Shown here: positions 24,147-31,785 of the stretch, one piece after another
Layout: each line of letters begins with the position of its first letter
Numbering within the stretch: position 1 is the stretch's first letter
NCBI GenBank assembly: GCA_937975705.1
Contig: CALJTX010000059.1
Location: 1-31,785, forward strand
DNA from: an uncultured Flavobacteriia bacterium
GTDB taxonomy: Bacteria > Bacteroidota > Bacteroidia > Flavobacteriales_D > Crocinitomicaceae
Reading direction: 5' to 3'
DNA length: 31,785 bases
The notes under the pieces: generated by a model
Told to the model about the DNA's origin: nothing
The model's database searches: none
The model's input: only the letters and a program-made list of their open reading frames with translations
Program-made: the position numbers and the translations under genes

Positions 24147-26990
24147 ATGAAACTCTCTACCATTTTTTTCTTTGTTTTTGTGGCCTTCAACACTTATTCA
24201 AGTTGGGCTCAGGATTATTCTCGCTTGAAAGTTTATGCCAATGACTTAGAGCTCAACAAACTTGCAAACCTTGGTGTTGCAGTCGATCACGGCATTCGCA
24301 AAGAGGGGGTGTTTTTCATTTCTGATTTTTCTAAAGAAGAGCGCCAAATCATGGATACCTATGATTTCAACTATGAAGTTTTGATTGAAGATGTTCAGGC
24401 ATATTATATTGAAGAGCTTAATAAACCAGCATCCAAAGAGGGCGCGGCGTTGAAGAATACGACTTGTTCAGGTTCGGCCAATGGTGGTTCTATATTTACG
24501 CCTGCGGTCCCTACACATTTTAATTTAGGTACCATGGGTGGTTATCTCAAATATGAGGAGATGCTTGCTGAACTCGACGAAATGGTCGCTACTTATCCGA
24601 ATCTCATCACAGCTAAAGCACCGATCTCAACTTTTTTAACAGCGCAGAACCGTCCACTTTACCATGTGCGCATTTCTGACAATCCGAACGTCGATGAAAG
24701 TGGCGAGCCAAAGGTTTTATACACAGCTATACACCATGCCCGCGAACCAATGAGCTTAATGGAAACGATTTTTTTCATGTGGTATGTGCTTGAAAATTAT
24801 GGCAGCAACCCCGAGATCACTTATTTAGTCAATCACATGCAACTTTATTTTGTGCCGTGCATCAACCCGGATGGCTATGTGTATAACCAAACAACCAATC
24901 CAAATGGAGGTGGAATGTGGCGCAAAAACCGCCGCCTGAATTCGGGAGGATCTTACGGTGTTGACCTCAATAGAAATTACAGCTACGGTTGGGGAACAAC
25001 AGGTACGTCCTTTACACAAACCAACGAGACTTACTGCGGAACAGCAGCATTCTCTGAGCCTGAAACGCAAGCCATGCGTTGGTTGGTTCAAAACAATAAA
25101 TTTGTGACGGCCTTTAATGCGCATACTTACGCCGAAGACATCCTCTTTCCGATCGGAACCACAACCGCTGAATTCGCACCACACCACGATTATTTCCAAG
25201 AATACACGAATATCATGGTGACCTACAATGGCTATGTCGCAATGAAAAGCTCTGCATTGTATCCAGCATCTGGCGATTCCGACGACTACATGTATAAGGT
25301 TGATATTGGTGTGGGCGTCAAAGACACCATGTTTGTACATACTCCAGAAGTTGGTACGGCATTTTGGCAACCTTCTTCTGAGATCATTCCTACTTGTCAA
25401 GAAATGGTTTATCCCAATCTAATATTGGCACATATCGCAGGAGTTTACATCCAGACCACTGATCAAGATCCAAGTAATATCGCCACCATTACTGGAAATT
25501 TCTCTCATCAAGCCAGACGCTTAGGTAGGGAAAATGGTCCGGTAACTGTGAGCATAGTTCCTTTACAAAATATTGTTTCAGTCGGAGGCCCTGTGGTTCA
25601 CGATTTAGCACTGCAGCAAAATGGCCTTGGCGCCATTAGCTATACCTTGAGTCCATCCATCCAATTTGGCGATCAAATCAAATATATTTTGCAGACAGAC
25701 AATGGTTATTGGATCAAGAAAGACACCATCACCAAAATATATGGCGCCTACACGCTTCAAGTAACTGAAAATGGAACGGCAGCCACCAACTGGACGGGTA
25801 ACTGGAATACGACAACCTCTACATTTGTTTCTGCACCGCGTTCATTTACGGATACCCCAACAGGCAATTACGTCAACAATGCCAATACCACTTATACTTA
25901 CGTCCCGACCATTGATTTGAGCAATGCGGTGGCGGCTAAGCTCAATTTCTGGGCCAAATGGGATATCGAGGCAGACTACGACTACGTGCAATTACAAGTT
26001 TCTACAGACAACGGAGCAACTTGGGTGGGTCAGTGTGGCTTATATACCGTTGCGGGCAACTCAGCCAACGGAAGTGTACAACCCAACAACCAGCCGGTTT
26101 GGGAAGGTGTTCAGAGCACATGGGTTCAGGAAGAAATCCAGTTAAGCGATTATCTCGGACAGGTCATTAAAGTGCGTTTTCAATTGAAATCTGACGGTGG
26201 AACCCGCAAAGATGGCTTTTACTTCGACGATTTCTCCATCTATTACAACGAGGCTGGGCCTACTGTTGCACCGGTTGCACAGTTTCAAGCACCAAGTACT
26301 TTGTGTAGTGGAACAGCCGTAAACTTCACAGATTTATCTCAAAATTCTCCAACTTCTTGGGCTTGGGATTTTGGGGATGGTTTTACCTCGATTGAACAAA
26401 ATCCGAGCAATGTTTTTGCACCAGGCACCTACACAGTTACCCTTACCGTTACTAATGCTGCAGGCACAAGCGTGATTTCACAACAGATAACCGTTCAGAG
26501 TGCTCCGGTTGTTGGTCTTTCTATTGCGAATTCGGATTTGGTTCTTTGTATTGAAGACGGTGCAGTTGCTATGGCGGTGAGTCCTCAAAATGCAACAATT
26601 AGCGGTTCTGGTGTTTCAGGAATTACTTTTGACCCAACAGGTTTGAGTGCTGGCCCCGTGACAATTTCCGCTACCACTACCGACCCATTAACAGGCTGTG
26701 TAGGTACTGCCCAACTCACCGTAATATTGGAGAGCTGTGCCCAACTCGATGAAACGGCAGCGCCAGATTTTAACGTATTTCCGAACCCAACCACAGGGCA
26801 GCTATCTTTCAGTAATTTGAGTGTAGATGCACAACTGACCATGTACGATGCGCAAGGTAAATTAGTCGGTGAATGGACCTACCAAAACCAGCCGATCCAA
26901 CTTCAAGTATGCGAAGGAGTTTATTATTTAGAAGCGCAATGGAATGGTCAAAAGCAGCATAAAAAAGTGCTCGTTCTTGGCGCCAATTAA
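24147..26990 (+). CDS. Secreted M14 zinc carboxypeptidase with PKD and T9SS type A sorting domain
   Basis: The 947-residue protein starts at ATG 24147, which gives a clean signal peptide (MKLSTIFFFVFVAFN, cleavage near SWAQD). The M14 catalytic domain (about 120-440) has zinc ligands H197 and E200 (HHAREP), H326 (NAHTY), substrate-binding N275/R276 (DLNRNY) and catalytic E401 (HTPEVG). After it come a MAM/jellyroll-like segment (about 545-700, LNFWAKWDIEADYDYVQLQV), a PKD domain (WAWDFGDG near 737) and a type A T9SS C-terminal domain (about 874-947, FNVFPNPTTGQLSF to KKVLVLG). It is therefore an extracellular peptidase exported by the T9SS. An in-frame upstream start at 24096 would spoil the signal peptide. 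Confidence 0.9.
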   Translation: MKLSTIFFFVFVAFNTYSSWAQDYSRLKVYANDLELNKLANLGVAVDHGIRKEGVFFISDFSKEERQIMDTYDFNYEVLIEDVQAYYIEELNKPASKEGAALKNTTCSGSANGGSIFTPAVPTHFNLGTMGGYLKYEEMLAELDEMVATYPNLITAKAPISTFLTAQNRPLYHVRISDNPNVDESGEPKVLYTAIHHAREPMSLMETIFFMWYVLENYGSNPEITYLVNHMQLYFVPCINPDGYVYNQTTNPNGGGMWRKNRRLNSGGSYGVDLNRNYSYGWGTTGTSFTQTNETYCGTAAFSEPETQAMRWLVQNNKFVTAFNAHTYAEDILFPIGTTTAEFAPHHDYFQEYTNIMVTYNGYVAMKSSALYPASGDSDDYMYKVDIGVGVKDTMFVHTPEVGTAFWQPSSEIIPTCQEMVYPNLILAHIAGVYIQTTDQDPSNIATITGNFSHQARRLGRENGPVTVSIVPLQNIVSVGGPVVHDLALQQNGLGAISYTLSPSIQFGDQIKYILQTDNGYWIKKDTITKIYGAYTLQVTENGTAATNWTGNWNTTTSTFVSAPRSFTDTPTGNYVNNANTTYTYVPTIDLSNAVAAKLNFWAKWDIEADYDYVQLQVSTDNGATWVGQCGLYTVAGNSANGSVQPNNQPVWEGVQSTWVQEEIQLSDYLGQVIKVRFQLKSDGGTRKDGFYFDDFSIYYNEAGPTVAPVAQFQAPSTLCSGTAVNFTDLSQNSPTSWAWDFGDGFTSIEQNPSNVFAPGTYTVTLTVTNAAGTSVISQQITVQSAPVVGLSIANSDLVLCIEDGAVAMAVSPQNATISGSGVSGITFDPTGLSAGPVTISATTTDPLTGCVGTAQLTVILESCAQLDETAAPDFNVFPNPTTGQLSFSNLSVDAQLTMYDAQGKLVGEWTYQNQPIQLQVCEGVYYLEAQWNGQKQHKKVLVLGAN

Positions 26991-27880
26991 TACAGCATAA
27001 AAGCGGCCAGCTTATTGATGTAATTTTGATACCCCGCCACAAACGGTGTGGTTTCGTGTTCGCCACCAGGCACCAGGTATGCTTCCTTGTAGCCTATTGT
27101 TTTGTGGTCATATACCGGCTGTCCGTGGCTTTTTACAGTTAAAAAGCTATCATCTTCGCCATGTATCCAAAGTAAAGGGATTTCTATCTTCTTGATTTCT
27201 GTTGCGTTGTCTATTTGAAGGTCGACAAGAAAAGAACCCGGCATGGAAAGCAAAGCGGCATCTTGAATCATGACTTCAGCCGAAGCAAAAGGTGCCTCCA
27301 GAATCAATTTGCTTGGCGCTAATGCATATGCACTTGGATGCGCCGCTACTTCGCAAGCTGCTGCGGAACCCAAAGAAAAGCCAAAAATGACAAAGCGCTC
27401 GTTTTGTAGCCCTTGGTCTTTGAGCCATTGAATGGCACGTGCTGTGGAGCGGTACATATTTTCCTCGCTTGCTTTTCCTTCCGACAAACCAAAACTCGGG
27501 TAGTCGATCATCAAAACGCCATAGCGACCTAATCCGCCTGTGTTTGCGTATAGTTTTTGTCTTGGCCAGTAGAAATCCATGTGGTCTTTGTTGCCATGGC
27601 AATAGAGTATAACGGTGTCTGTCGCAATGTTTTGTATATCACCCACATAAATCGCACTCATTTTTGAGCTGCCTTCTTCCAATTCCACATCCCATTGCAG
27701 TTGGTGAATAAGCGAATCGGGGACATCGAATTGTCCGTTTAAATCTAGGGTCAATTCTCCTTGATAGGCATCGAGCTGATAACTCTCAATTTGACTCGGG
27801 TTGAATAAAAATCCGTCTAAACGCTTGCGACAACCAAATGCCGTCAAGCCTACTAATAAAATAAGTGCAATATTTTTCAT
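26987..27880 (-). CDS. Alpha/beta-hydrolase lipoprotein
   Basis: The 297-residue product has a lipoprotein signal (LTAFGC, Cys17) and an alpha/beta-hydrolase domain: ILYCHGNKDHMDFY (91-104, oxyanion region), MIDYPSFGLSEG (124-135), nucleophile Ser169 in GFSLGSA, and probable acid D244 (HGEDDSF) and His275 (GGEHE). It belongs to the BEM46/serine-aminopeptidase-like branch and probably hydrolyses an ester or amide in the periplasm. The substrate is unknown. Its start lies 3 bases after the stop of the upstream lipoprotein gene, so they form an operon. Its stop codon overlaps that of the convergent carboxypeptidase gene by 3 bases (TTAA). Confidence 0.8.
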   Translation of the reverse strand: MKNIALILLVGLTAFGCRKRLDGFLFNPSQIESYQLDAYQGELTLDLNGQFDVPDSLIHQLQWDVELEEGSSKMSAIYVGDIQNIATDTVILYCHGNKDHMDFYWPRQKLYANTGGLGRYGVLMIDYPSFGLSEGKASEENMYRSTARAIQWLKDQGLQNERFVIFGFSLGSAAACEVAAHPSAYALAPSKLILEAPFASAEVMIQDAALLSMPGSFLVDLQIDNATEIKKIEIPLLWIHGEDDSFLTVKSHGQPVYDHKTIGYKEAYLVPGGEHETTPFVAGYQNYINKLAAFMLY

Positions 27881-27883
27881 TTT

Positions 27884-28594
27884 TTACAAACGATAAGTGA
27901 TGCCAAAATAAAGCCCAAGGGCTCCCTGATTTTGTAGTAAACTTGGATAAGGCACTACGATATTTTCATTGGATTCAAGCGGTGCCAATATTTTTATTTC
28001 TGCTTGATAGCTCCATTTGGGCCTGATCCATTGGTGCCCAAATTGCAAACTCGGGATCCAGAGTTGTTCGTTGGGTCTGCCTTGTGATTCTACGCGGTAG
28101 AAGTCAAACCAATTTGAGATGCCGGCGTACATGAAATTATAGTTGCTATGATACACTTTACACATTTTATCGAGTTGCTCAGGCTTCCACTGGCGTCCAT
28201 ATTTGAAGTAATAATTGGCATCGAGCTGTGGCCATATGCGGTTGGCGCCCGTGTAAAAATCGATCAAAATATTCGTGTTGAGTTGGCTAGAAATACCCAT
28301 GCGGTCAGAACTCCACAATTTTTGGGAGGCGCCTAATTCAAACTGACCCACACCAAAAGCGAGCGAGGTGAGGTGCAGGTTGCCAAAAACGGTTGTTTGG
28401 TCGGTGAGGCCTCTGCCGTAGCCAACAGAACTAAAAGGGATGGGAATGGCGCCAATACCAGGTATTTTGGCTACCGGCCCACCAAAATGACCGGTGACAA
28501 CTTGCTCTCCTTTTTTCAAAGGTTCGACAAAACGAGCGGGGGCACAAGACCACAAAAGGACGAGGCCTGAAATCAGAAAAAGTAGAATTCGCAT
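27884..28594 (-). CDS. Predicted lipoprotein with beta-rich, barrel-like body, unknown function
   Basis: The start chosen is ATG 28594 (the frame can be opened by a TTG at 28600, but a promoter element would then overlap it). The 236-residue product has a lipobox with Cys17 (VLLWSC). The rest is beta-rich with many aromatic/Gly alternations (VGYGRGLTDQTTVFGNLHL, LDANYYFKYG, LGLYFGITYRL), ending in an aromatic-Arg-Leu. It resembles outer-membrane barrel-like lipoproteins of Bacteroidota. It lies directly upstream of the hydrolase lipoprotein gene (3-base gap) and divergent from aroC. No named family is recognised. Confidence 0.65.
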   Translation of the reverse strand: MRILLFLISGLVLLWSCAPARFVEPLKKGEQVVTGHFGGPVAKIPGIGAIPIPFSSVGYGRGLTDQTTVFGNLHLTSLAFGVGQFELGASQKLWSSDRMGISSQLNTNILIDFYTGANRIWPQLDANYYFKYGRQWKPEQLDKMCKVYHSNYNFMYAGISNWFDFYRVESQGRPNEQLWIPSLQFGHQWIRPKWSYQAEIKILAPLESNENIVVPYPSLLQNQGALGLYFGITYRL

Positions 28595-28597
28595 CTC

Positions 28598-28605
28598 CAA
28601 ATATA
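28598..28605 (-). promoter_or_regulatory. -7 element TATATTTG immediately before ATG 28594
   Basis: An exact minus-strand TAnnTTTG match, ending 3 bases before the start codon. A TTTG 15 bases upstream is closer than the usual 19. Confidence 0.45.
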
Positions 28606-28629
28606 AAAAGATTAACCATCCAAATTCCT

Positions 28630-28637
28630 TACCTTTG
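28630..28637 (+). promoter_or_regulatory. -7 element TACCTTTG immediately before aroC
   Basis: An exact TAnnTTTG match, ending 4 bases before the aroC ATG at 28642. The divergent element for the lipoprotein gene is only 25 bases away, so the two promoters overlap. Confidence 0.45.
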
Positions 28638-28641
28638 TGTT

Positions 28642-29715
28642 ATGTCGGGTTCGAGCTATGGTCAAATTTACAAACTCACCACTTTTGGGGAGTCTCATGG
28701 CGTGGCAATTGGTGGCGTAATAGAAGGTTTTCCTTCTAACTTTCCAATTGATACCGAACGCATTCAACTGGCACTTGACCAAAGGCGACCGGGTCAAAAC
28801 GAATTGGTTTCACCAAGAAACGAAGCCGATAAAGTCTCCTTTATTTCAGGGATTTTTGAGGGTAAGAGCACCGGAAGCCCCATTGCTTTTCAAATCCAAA
28901 ATCAAGACCAACAATCCAAAGATTACCAAGCGCTTAAGGCCGTTTACAGACCTTCCCATGCCGATTATACTTACCAGCAAAAATATGGTATCCGAGACCA
29001 CCGCGGTGGCGGTCGCAGCAGCGCCCGTGAAACAGCTTGCCGTGTGGTTGCAGGTGCTTTGGCTGCTCAAGTTTTAGAACGCTTGGGCATAAAAAGTGCT
29101 TGTTATGTTGATCAAATTGGTCCGTATCAGCTTTCTGAACAAGACTGGTACGAGAACGACCAAATTGAAAATTCTCCACTGCGTTGCCCCGAACCTACAG
29201 TGAGCGAACAAATGCAAATCTATATGTCAGATCTTCAAAAAATTGGAGATACCACTGGTGGTGCCATCCGCTGTATTTTAAAGGGAGTTCCGGCCGGTTG
29301 GGGCGAACCCGTATTTGACAAACTTCATGCAGAACTAGGTAAAGCAATGCTTTCTATCAATGCTGTCAAAGGATTTGAAATTGGCAGCGGATTTGCAGCA
29401 ATTGGCATGAAAGGCAGTGCCCATAATGACCGTTTCAATGCAGATGGCACGACCCAAACTAATTTTTCGGGCGGCATCCAAGGCGGAATTTCTAACGGAA
29501 TGCCCATCAGTTTTCGGGTTGCATTTAAACCAGTAGCCAGCATACAAATGCCGCAAGAAACCCTCCAAAAAGATGGCCAACTGACCGCCTTAGAGATCAA
29601 AGGTCGTCATGACGCTTGTGTGGTCCCGAGAGCCGTGCCTATTGTTAGTGCAATGGCCAATATCGTCCTGCTAGATTTTTATTTAAGACAACAACGCAAT
29701 ACTTTATTTTTATGA
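28642..29715 (+). CDS. aroC: Chorismate synthase
   Basis: This enzyme uses reduced FMN to convert 5-enolpyruvylshikimate-3-phosphate to chorismate, the last step of the shikimate pathway. The 357-residue protein shows the family signatures GESHGVAIGGVIEGFP (16-31), RRPGQNELVSPRNEADKV (48-65), RPSHADYTYQQKYG and DHRGGGRSSARETACRVVAG in the middle, GIQGGISNGMPISFRVAFKP near 275-295, and GRHDACVVPRAVPIVSAM toward the end. It is full length. Its TGA overlaps the next ATG by 4 bases (ATGA), placing it first in an operon with the DUF4293-like and ABC-F genes. Confidence 0.96.
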   Translation: MSGSSYGQIYKLTTFGESHGVAIGGVIEGFPSNFPIDTERIQLALDQRRPGQNELVSPRNEADKVSFISGIFEGKSTGSPIAFQIQNQDQQSKDYQALKAVYRPSHADYTYQQKYGIRDHRGGGRSSARETACRVVAGALAAQVLERLGIKSACYVDQIGPYQLSEQDWYENDQIENSPLRCPEPTVSEQMQIYMSDLQKIGDTTGGAIRCILKGVPAGWGEPVFDKLHAELGKAMLSINAVKGFEIGSGFAAIGMKGSAHNDRFNADGTTQTNFSGGIQGGISNGMPISFRVAFKPVASIQMPQETLQKDGQLTALEIKGRHDACVVPRAVPIVSAMANIVLLDFYLRQQRNTLFL

Positions 29716-30194
29716 TCCAACGTATTCAAACCGTCTATTTTATTATTGTGATGCTCCTTTTATCGGCTTTGTTATCTGGAGTAGAAATTTTTGGTTTCCC
29801 TACCCTTAACAATTATTTATCTTACTCTGTTTATGGCATTCAAAGTTTCAAATCTGAGGCAAGTGCTTCTTTAGGTAAAGCGGAAAATATACAAGGTTCT
29901 GTGCTATTTTATTTTGTCATTGCATTTGTACTTTTCAATTACTATGTCATGATGAATTACAAGAATCTTAAAAAACAATATCGATTGGCACGTTTGGCCT
30001 TACTGATTTATTTGGTAGGTCTTCTAATTGTTTTGGTAGTAGGTAGTTTAGGCAAGCTTGCGCCTAGTGCTTTAGCTATCGAGCTCGGTTGGGGTTATTA
30101 CTTGAGTGTAGTGGGCCTTCCATTTTCATACTTTGCTTTTAAAGGCGTCAAAAAAGACAAAGAAATTCTCGAATCCCTAGATCGCCTACGTTAA
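29712..30194 (+). CDS. DUF4293-type four-TM membrane protein
   Basis: The 160-residue protein begins MIQRIQTVYFIIVMLLLSAL, the characteristic start of the Bacteroidota DUF4293 family. It has four predicted transmembrane helices (about 7-27, 58-78, 93-114 and 125-145) and a charged C-terminus (KGVKKDKEILESLDRLR). The function is unknown. It overlaps aroC by 4 bases and is followed by the ABC-F gene after 2 bases, so all three are probably translated from one mRNA. There is no visible link to aromatic amino acid synthesis. Confidence 0.8.
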   Translation: MIQRIQTVYFIIVMLLLSALLSGVEIFGFPTLNNYLSYSVYGIQSFKSEASASLGKAENIQGSVLFYFVIAFVLFNYYVMMNYKNLKKQYRLARLALLIYLVGLLIVLVVGSLGKLAPSALAIELGWGYYLSVVGLPFSYFAFKGVKKDKEILESLDRLR

Positions 30195-30196
30195 TT

Positions 30197-31785
30197 ATGA
30201 ATTTTCTTTCTGTCGAACAACTCACCAAATCTTATGGTGAGCGTCTCCTTTTTTCTGACCTCACGTTTGGTATTGAGCATGGCCAAAAAGTAGCCATTGT
30301 AGCCAAAAATGGTGCAGGTAAATCTACGCTTTTGCGCTGTTTGCTCGGACTTGAACCGCCAGATAGCGGAACCGTTACCTTTCGCAAAGAATTGCGCATT
30401 GCCTTCATGGAGCAAACTGAAGACCTCAATCCGGAGCTCAGTGTACTCGATGCCGTGCTCGATCACGACCTTCCAGAAATCAAGCTCATTAAAGCGTACA
30501 CGGATGCGCTTGCAGCAAATGACGAAGCCAAACTTGGTGACTTATACCAAGAGCTCACAGAGCACCAAGCCTGGGATCTAGAAGTAAAAGTACAGCAAGT
30601 ATTATCGGTGCTCAAACTCAGTGGAATTACCCAAAAAGTAGGTCAGCTATCGGGTGGCCAGAAAAAACGCGTGGCACTTGCAAAAGTATTGCTCTCCGAA
30701 GCAGAATTTTTAATTCTAGATGAGCCCACCAACCACCTCGACCTCGACATGATCGAATGGCTCGAGCAATACCTGTCTGCTTCTCAACTTACGCTACTCA
30801 TGGTGACCCACGACCGCTATTTTTTAGAGGTTGTTTGTGACACAATTTTAGAACTCGCCGACCAAACGGTTTATCGATACAAAGGAAATTTCTCTTATTA
30901 CCTCGAAAAGAAGGCAGAGCGCGAAGACCAACTTCAGTCTACCATCGAAAAGGCTAAAAACACCTTTCGCAAAGAACTCGATTGGATACGTCGGCAACCC
31001 AAGGCGCGCGGCACCAAACAAAAGGCTCGCGTAGATGCTTTCTCAGATTTGAAGAAGGTGGCCAATCAGCGCCTAGAAGAAGACGAACTTGAGCTGCCTA
31101 TCAAAATGGAGCGCCTCGGTACAAAAATCGTCGAGTTCCATAAAGTTTCTAAAGCTTTTGGTGAGCGCGTTATGCTGAATGATTTCAGTTATCATTTTCA
31201 ACGTCAAGAACGCCTCGGCATTGTAGGCAACAACGGTGCTGGTAAAACGACCTTCCTAAAAATGCTGACCGGAGAGGCCGCACCTGATAGCGGCAAAATT
31301 GTCATCGGAGACACCGTTGTTTTTGGTTATTATTCTCAAGATTTAATTGAGGTAGATCCGGACATGAAGGTGATTGATGTCGTTCGAGAAGTTGCGGAGT
31401 TTATTCCATTAGAAAAAGGACGTCAGCTGTCTGCGGCGCAACTACTCGAGCGTTTTTTGTTTCCGCGCGATATGCATTATCATTTTGTGCACAAGCTCAG
31501 CGGTGGTGAAAGACGCCGTTTAAAGTTGTTGCGTGTACTGATGCTCAATCCCAATTTTTTAATACTCGATGAGCCCACCAATGACCTCGATATCTTTGCC
31601 ATGTCGGTTTTGGAAGAGCACTTGCGCTTGTTTCAAGGGAGCTTAATTGTGGTGTCTCACGACCGTTATTTCATGGATAAAATGGTGGATCATCTTTTTG
31701 TCTTTCAAGGCGAGGGCCGCATCAAAGACATCACTGGAAACTACCATAGCTATAGAACGGCACTTGCTCAGGAGCAGCGAGATAC
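30197..31785 (+). CDS. ABC-F family ATPase, Uup-like (3' end outside window)
   Basis: The frame runs from ATG 30197 (MNFLSVEQLTKSYGERLLF) without a stop to the window edge, about 529 residues. Two ATPase cassettes and no membrane helices mark it as ABC-F, a ribosome-associated family. Cassette 1 has Walker A AKNGAGKST (36-44), signature LSGGQKKR (151-158) and Walker B FLILDEPTNHLDLD. The inter-domain arm includes a Uup-like RRQPKARGTKQKAR. Cassette 2 has GNNGAGKTT, LSGGERRR and FLILDEPTNDLD. The first Walker A has Ala in place of the first Gly, which as I recall is common in Bacteroidota Uup-like proteins. A C-terminal extension, if any, lies outside the window. Confidence 0.9.
   Translation, partial: MNFLSVEQLTKSYGERLLFSDLTFGIEHGQKVAIVAKNGAGKSTLLRCLLGLEPPDSGTVTFRKELRIAFMEQTEDLNPELSVLDAVLDHDLPEIKLIKAYTDALAANDEAKLGDLYQELTEHQAWDLEVKVQQVLSVLKLSGITQKVGQLSGGQKKRVALAKVLLSEAEFLILDEPTNHLDLDMIEWLEQYLSASQLTLLMVTHDRYFLEVVCDTILELADQTVYRYKGNFSYYLEKKAEREDQLQSTIEKAKNTFRKELDWIRRQPKARGTKQKARVDAFSDLKKVANQRLEEDELELPIKMERLGTKIVEFHKVSKAFGERVMLNDFSYHFQRQERLGIVGNNGAGKTTFLKMLTGEAAPDSGKIVIGDTVVFGYYSQDLIEVDPDMKVIDVVREVAEFIPLEKGRQLSAAQLLERFLFPRDMHYHFVHKLSGGERRRLKLLRVLMLNPNFLILDEPTNDLDIFAMSVLEEHLRLFQGSLIVVSHDRYFMDKMVDHLFVFQGEGRIKDITGNYHSYRTALAQEQRD

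Noticed and set aside
24825..25400. 191-codon minus-strand open frame inside the carboxypeptidase gene
   Set aside because: It is opposite the conserved M14 catalytic domain and has no signal peptide, domain or promoter of its own.
28595..28600. TTG start two codons before ATG 28594 for the lipoprotein gene
   Set aside because: The TTG is part of the TATATTTG promoter element, and ATG 28594 gives a normal lipoprotein signal.

Overview
This window comes from a Bacteroidota chromosome, most likely order Flavobacteriales. The evidence is an intact type IX secretion/gliding core (PorP/SprF-like, GldK, GldL, GldM, GldN), secreted proteins with T9SS C-terminal sorting domains, A-rich starts without Shine-Dalgarno sequences, and TAnnTTTG -7 promoter elements. 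The family or genus cannot be fixed from the sequence alone. Genes are tightly packed. No stretch above about 140 bases lacks a gene, and I see no insertion sequence, prophage, CRISPR array or origin.

Layout. (1) 3-2176: the 3' part of a membrane anti-sigma-like gene and an outer-membrane beta-barrel gene preceded by an ECF-type promoter. (2) 2204-6498: convergent miaE (tRNA hydroxylase), a fused alpha/beta E1 2-oxoacid dehydrogenase, a MazG-like pyrophosphohydrolase and a degenerate arginase-family protein. (3) 6609-13679: porP/sprF-like gene and gldKLMN, ending in a strong terminator. (4) 13741-15476: a two-TM protein translationally coupled to kbl. (5) 15534-16964: a small exported protein, a radically shortened SulP-like protein (two TM segments plus STAS) and a beta-carbonic anhydrase. 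(6) 17019-20118: a CNNM/CBS membrane protein, tRNA-Arg(CCU), a family-4 glycosyltransferase and a glyoxalase-II-like metallo-hydrolase. (7) 20144-26990: two divergent large T9SS cargo genes, one with a type B and one with a type A sorting domain. (8) 26987-31785: an alpha/beta-hydrolase lipoprotein and a second lipoprotein, then an operon of aroC, a DUF4293-type protein and an ABC-F ATPase cut by the window end.

How the parts relate. GldK/N form the periplasmic ring, GldL/M the proton-driven motor, and PorP/SprF proteins are outer-membrane partners. The two large secreted proteins are plausible clients of this machine. A possible ECF-type promoter before gldK resembles the one before the outer-membrane protein gene, which suggests sigma-factor control of secretion, as known for SigP in Porphyromonas.

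The most unusual items are the miniature SulP/STAS protein coupled to carbonic anhydrase, the arginase homologue that has lost its metal-binding motifs, and a recurrent TAnnTTTG-N4-start-codon arrangement that implies leaderless mRNAs.
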